A stretch of DNA of 6,469 nt from assembly GCA_035566435.1 (NCBI GenBank), contig DATMRF010000079.1, positions 1 through 6,469 of the forward strand, read 5' to 3'. The number at the start of each line of letters is the position of its first letter. Within the stretch, counting starts at the first letter, position 1. Both the position numbers and the translations under genes were made by a program. Of this stretch, positions 5,034-6,469 are shown piece after piece. The notes beneath the pieces are model-generated. The model searched no databases. It saw only the letters and a program-made list of their open reading frames with translations, and was not told the origin of the DNA. Origin of the DNA: DATMRF01 sp035566435 (GTDB taxonomy: Bacteria; Verrucomicrobiota; Verrucomicrobiia; Limisphaerales; UBA8199).

Positions 5034-6469
5034 TCAGAACAGGTATTTCAGCGAAAACTGAATCAGCCGCGGCGTCCCCACGACGGACGTGACCTGTGAG
5101 AACGAGCTCGCGCTTTCGATGTCCGTCGCCGACGGGTTGGCGAACGAGGGGTGATTGAACAGGTTGAAAAACTCCGCCTGGAACCGCAGATTCTGCCGCT
5201 CCGTCAGCCGGAACATCTTGCCGATCGTGAAATCAATGTTCTTCTGCGGTGGCCCAATGATGCAATTGCGGCCCGCATTGCCAAAGCCAGTGGCATCGCC
5301 AGTAGCGCCGCTCGCCAGGGGAATCACCGCGTCCGACAGGTAAGCCGTGGGATCCGCCCAATGAGCCAGCCGGGATTCCACTCCCCCGTGCGTTACGGCA
5401 TTGCCGCAGTTGCGCCCCGGCGCAAACGTCGGTGTCGCCAGATTCGGACTGCTGAGCGCATAGGCGCTGCCCCCCGCGGAATCGATCGGGGTAAACGGCA
5501 ACCCCGACTGCAGCGTAAGCACACCGCTGACTTCCCATCCGCCCAAGGCTGTACGCTTCCATCCCTCGGCCTTCGCATAAAATGGCAACTGGTAAACCGC
5601 GCTGGTCACAAAGCGATGCCGCCGGTCGAAGTCGCCAAGCCCGCGCGAATCCCGGGCAATCTTCTGATTGTTGAAGCGAGTGTCGAACGACACGGTCGCA
5701 TTCGAGACATCATCGATCTCCTTGGAATAGGTGTAGGCACTTTGCCAGTAAAGTCCCTTCGAATAATGGTGTCCCACAGTTATTTGCAGCGAGTGGTAGT
5801 GCGAATCGGAATTGGGCGCAAACGCCTCAAAATTCGCGGGCCCTATCCCCAGAAACGGCGAGCGCGCCGGCGCGTTCTCCACGGTGCTATCCACGATCGT
5901 GCATTGCGCTCCCGTTCCTTTCGTTCCGTTGCAGTTCACCCCCGGTATCACCACCGGGTGCTGCGGCGACGCCAACGTGGCTTCCGCCGGATCGTACGTC
6001 GACCGCAAATGCGTGCCTTTCGTGCCGACGTATCCGACCTCAAGGAACCACTGCCTTCCCAATTCATGTTGCACGCCTAGGTTCCACTGCTGCGTGGTCC
6101 CCGCAACCCAGTGCTGCGGCACCTGAAGAGCAATCAAGCTGCTCACGTTGCCGGAGAATCCAGCGCCGCATTGCGAGGAAACACCCGCCGCGCCGCTCGG
6201 CGGGCCCAGCGTGCAAGTCGGTTGAAATCCAGTGAAGAAAGACGGCTGGGGTACAAACGCGGGACTCAACACCCCGAGCGGTGGAATGCCCGGGAAGCCT
6301 GTGGCTGGATTGGGTTGAAACAGATCGCGAGACTTCCCGGCCCGGGCAGGAAATTAATCGCAATGGGGAAAAACGGCGGGGAGAACGACAAGTTGTCCAC
6401 GGCGCCCAGATCCTCGCGCACGCTGTAAATCCCGTACCCGCCGCGGAGGGACGTGTTGTGGTGGCTAAA
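5034..6469 (-). CDS. TonB-dependent receptor (Oar-like), C-terminal part, frameshifted
   Basis: This is the C-terminal beta-barrel of an outer-membrane receptor of the type with an N-terminal carboxypeptidase-regulatory domain, abundant in acidobacteria and thought to import large or complexed substrates; the ligand cannot be told here. From 6469 the frame reads LRGGYGIYSVREDLGAVDNL and PFFPIAINFLPGPGSLA. One missing base near 6326 then shifts the frame, and the protein continues as DLFQPNPATGFPG to the stop at 5034. Barrel features are alternating aromatic strands (WNLGVQHELGRQWFLEVGYVGTKGTHL, interrupted by no stop), YWQSAYTYSKEIDD, RRHRFVTSAVYQLPF, FQAEFFNLFNHPSF, and a C-terminal SLKYLF ending in Phe, the usual Bam recognition signal. 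Several Cys-containing loops (C-T-L-G, N-C-N-G, N-C-G-N, N-C-I-I-G) are typical of this group. About 478 residues are visible after repair; the plug and N-terminus lie outside. The unrepaired long ORF could start at a GTG at 6272, but that would be an artefact of the shift. Confidence 0.88.
6323..6331 (-). other. Frameshift point in the TonB-dependent receptor gene
   Basis: On the minus strand the upstream frame reads AGT-CTC-GCG (Ser-Leu-Ala, 6334-6326) and the downstream frame reads GAT-CTG-TTT (Asp-Leu-Phe, from 6326); both need the G at 6326. Reading GCGGAT instead of GCGAT restores one frame. Without it the upstream frame stops at TGA 6268-6266, and the downstream frame is preceded by TAA at 6356-6354. 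It is either a real mutation or a base lost from a GG pair in sequencing. Confidence 0.8.

Noticed and set aside
5151..6080. A 309-codon plus-strand ORF opposite the TonB-dependent receptor
   Set aside because: Its product is Arg-rich and low in structure, without start signals, and the opposite strand encodes a clear outer-membrane barrel.

Overview
The window looks like chromosomal DNA of a GC-rich Gram-negative bacterium, most likely an acidobacterium (Terriglobia/Koribacter-like). The reasons are the Oar-like TonB-dependent receptor with repeated cysteine pairs and an Asn-Pro-Ala-Thr-Gly-Phe-Pro-Gly type loop, the secreted proline-rich TPR protein with a carboxypeptidase-regulatory-like N-terminus, and a tat operon that ends in an M28 peptidase lipoprotein. 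This taxonomic call rests on remembered family resemblance and was not tested by a search.

Left part (1-1665, minus strand): a compact operon. A consensus-like sigma70 promoter (TTGACA, 17 nt, TATGAT; 1637-1665) drives a TatA/TatB-type pore subunit (1604-1140). Its 3' end overlaps tatC (1162-347) by 23 nt, and tatC in turn overlaps by 4 nt (ATGA) an M28-family peptidase lipoprotein that runs off the window at base 1. The operon therefore couples the twin-arginine protein export channel to an exported hydrolase.

Middle (1605-3764): a 116-nt divergent promoter region separates the tat operon from a carboxy-terminal processing protease (S41, 537 aa, Ser299/Lys324/Gln328). Downstream lie a GC-rich 7-bp palindrome, a complete tRNA-Ala(CGC) gene with the G3:U70 identity pair, and about 70 nt later a second tRNA 3' half. 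That copy is identical to the first over 34 nt but carries an unrelated anticodon arm (CCC) and no matching 5' half. A third, shorter copy of the tRNA 3' end with its flank lies upstream of the tRNA. This short interval has clearly been rearranged by tRNA-derived duplications.

Right part (3699-6469): a well-formed promoter (TTGACG, 17 nt, TAGAAT) precedes a secreted TPR protein (415 aa) containing a 15-codon internal duplication. Convergent with it, only 21 nt away, is the C-terminal part of a TonB-dependent receptor on the minus strand. Its reading frame is broken by an apparent one-base deletion near 6326; adding one base gives a continuous receptor sequence of about 478 residues up to the window edge.

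Most genes act in the cell envelope: export through the inner membrane (Tat), periplasmic proteolysis (Ctp, M28), a periplasmic TPR protein, and outer-membrane uptake (the receptor). I see no phage, IS, CRISPR or defence genes and no convincing new multi-gene system. The strongest oddities are the tRNA duplications and the broken receptor.
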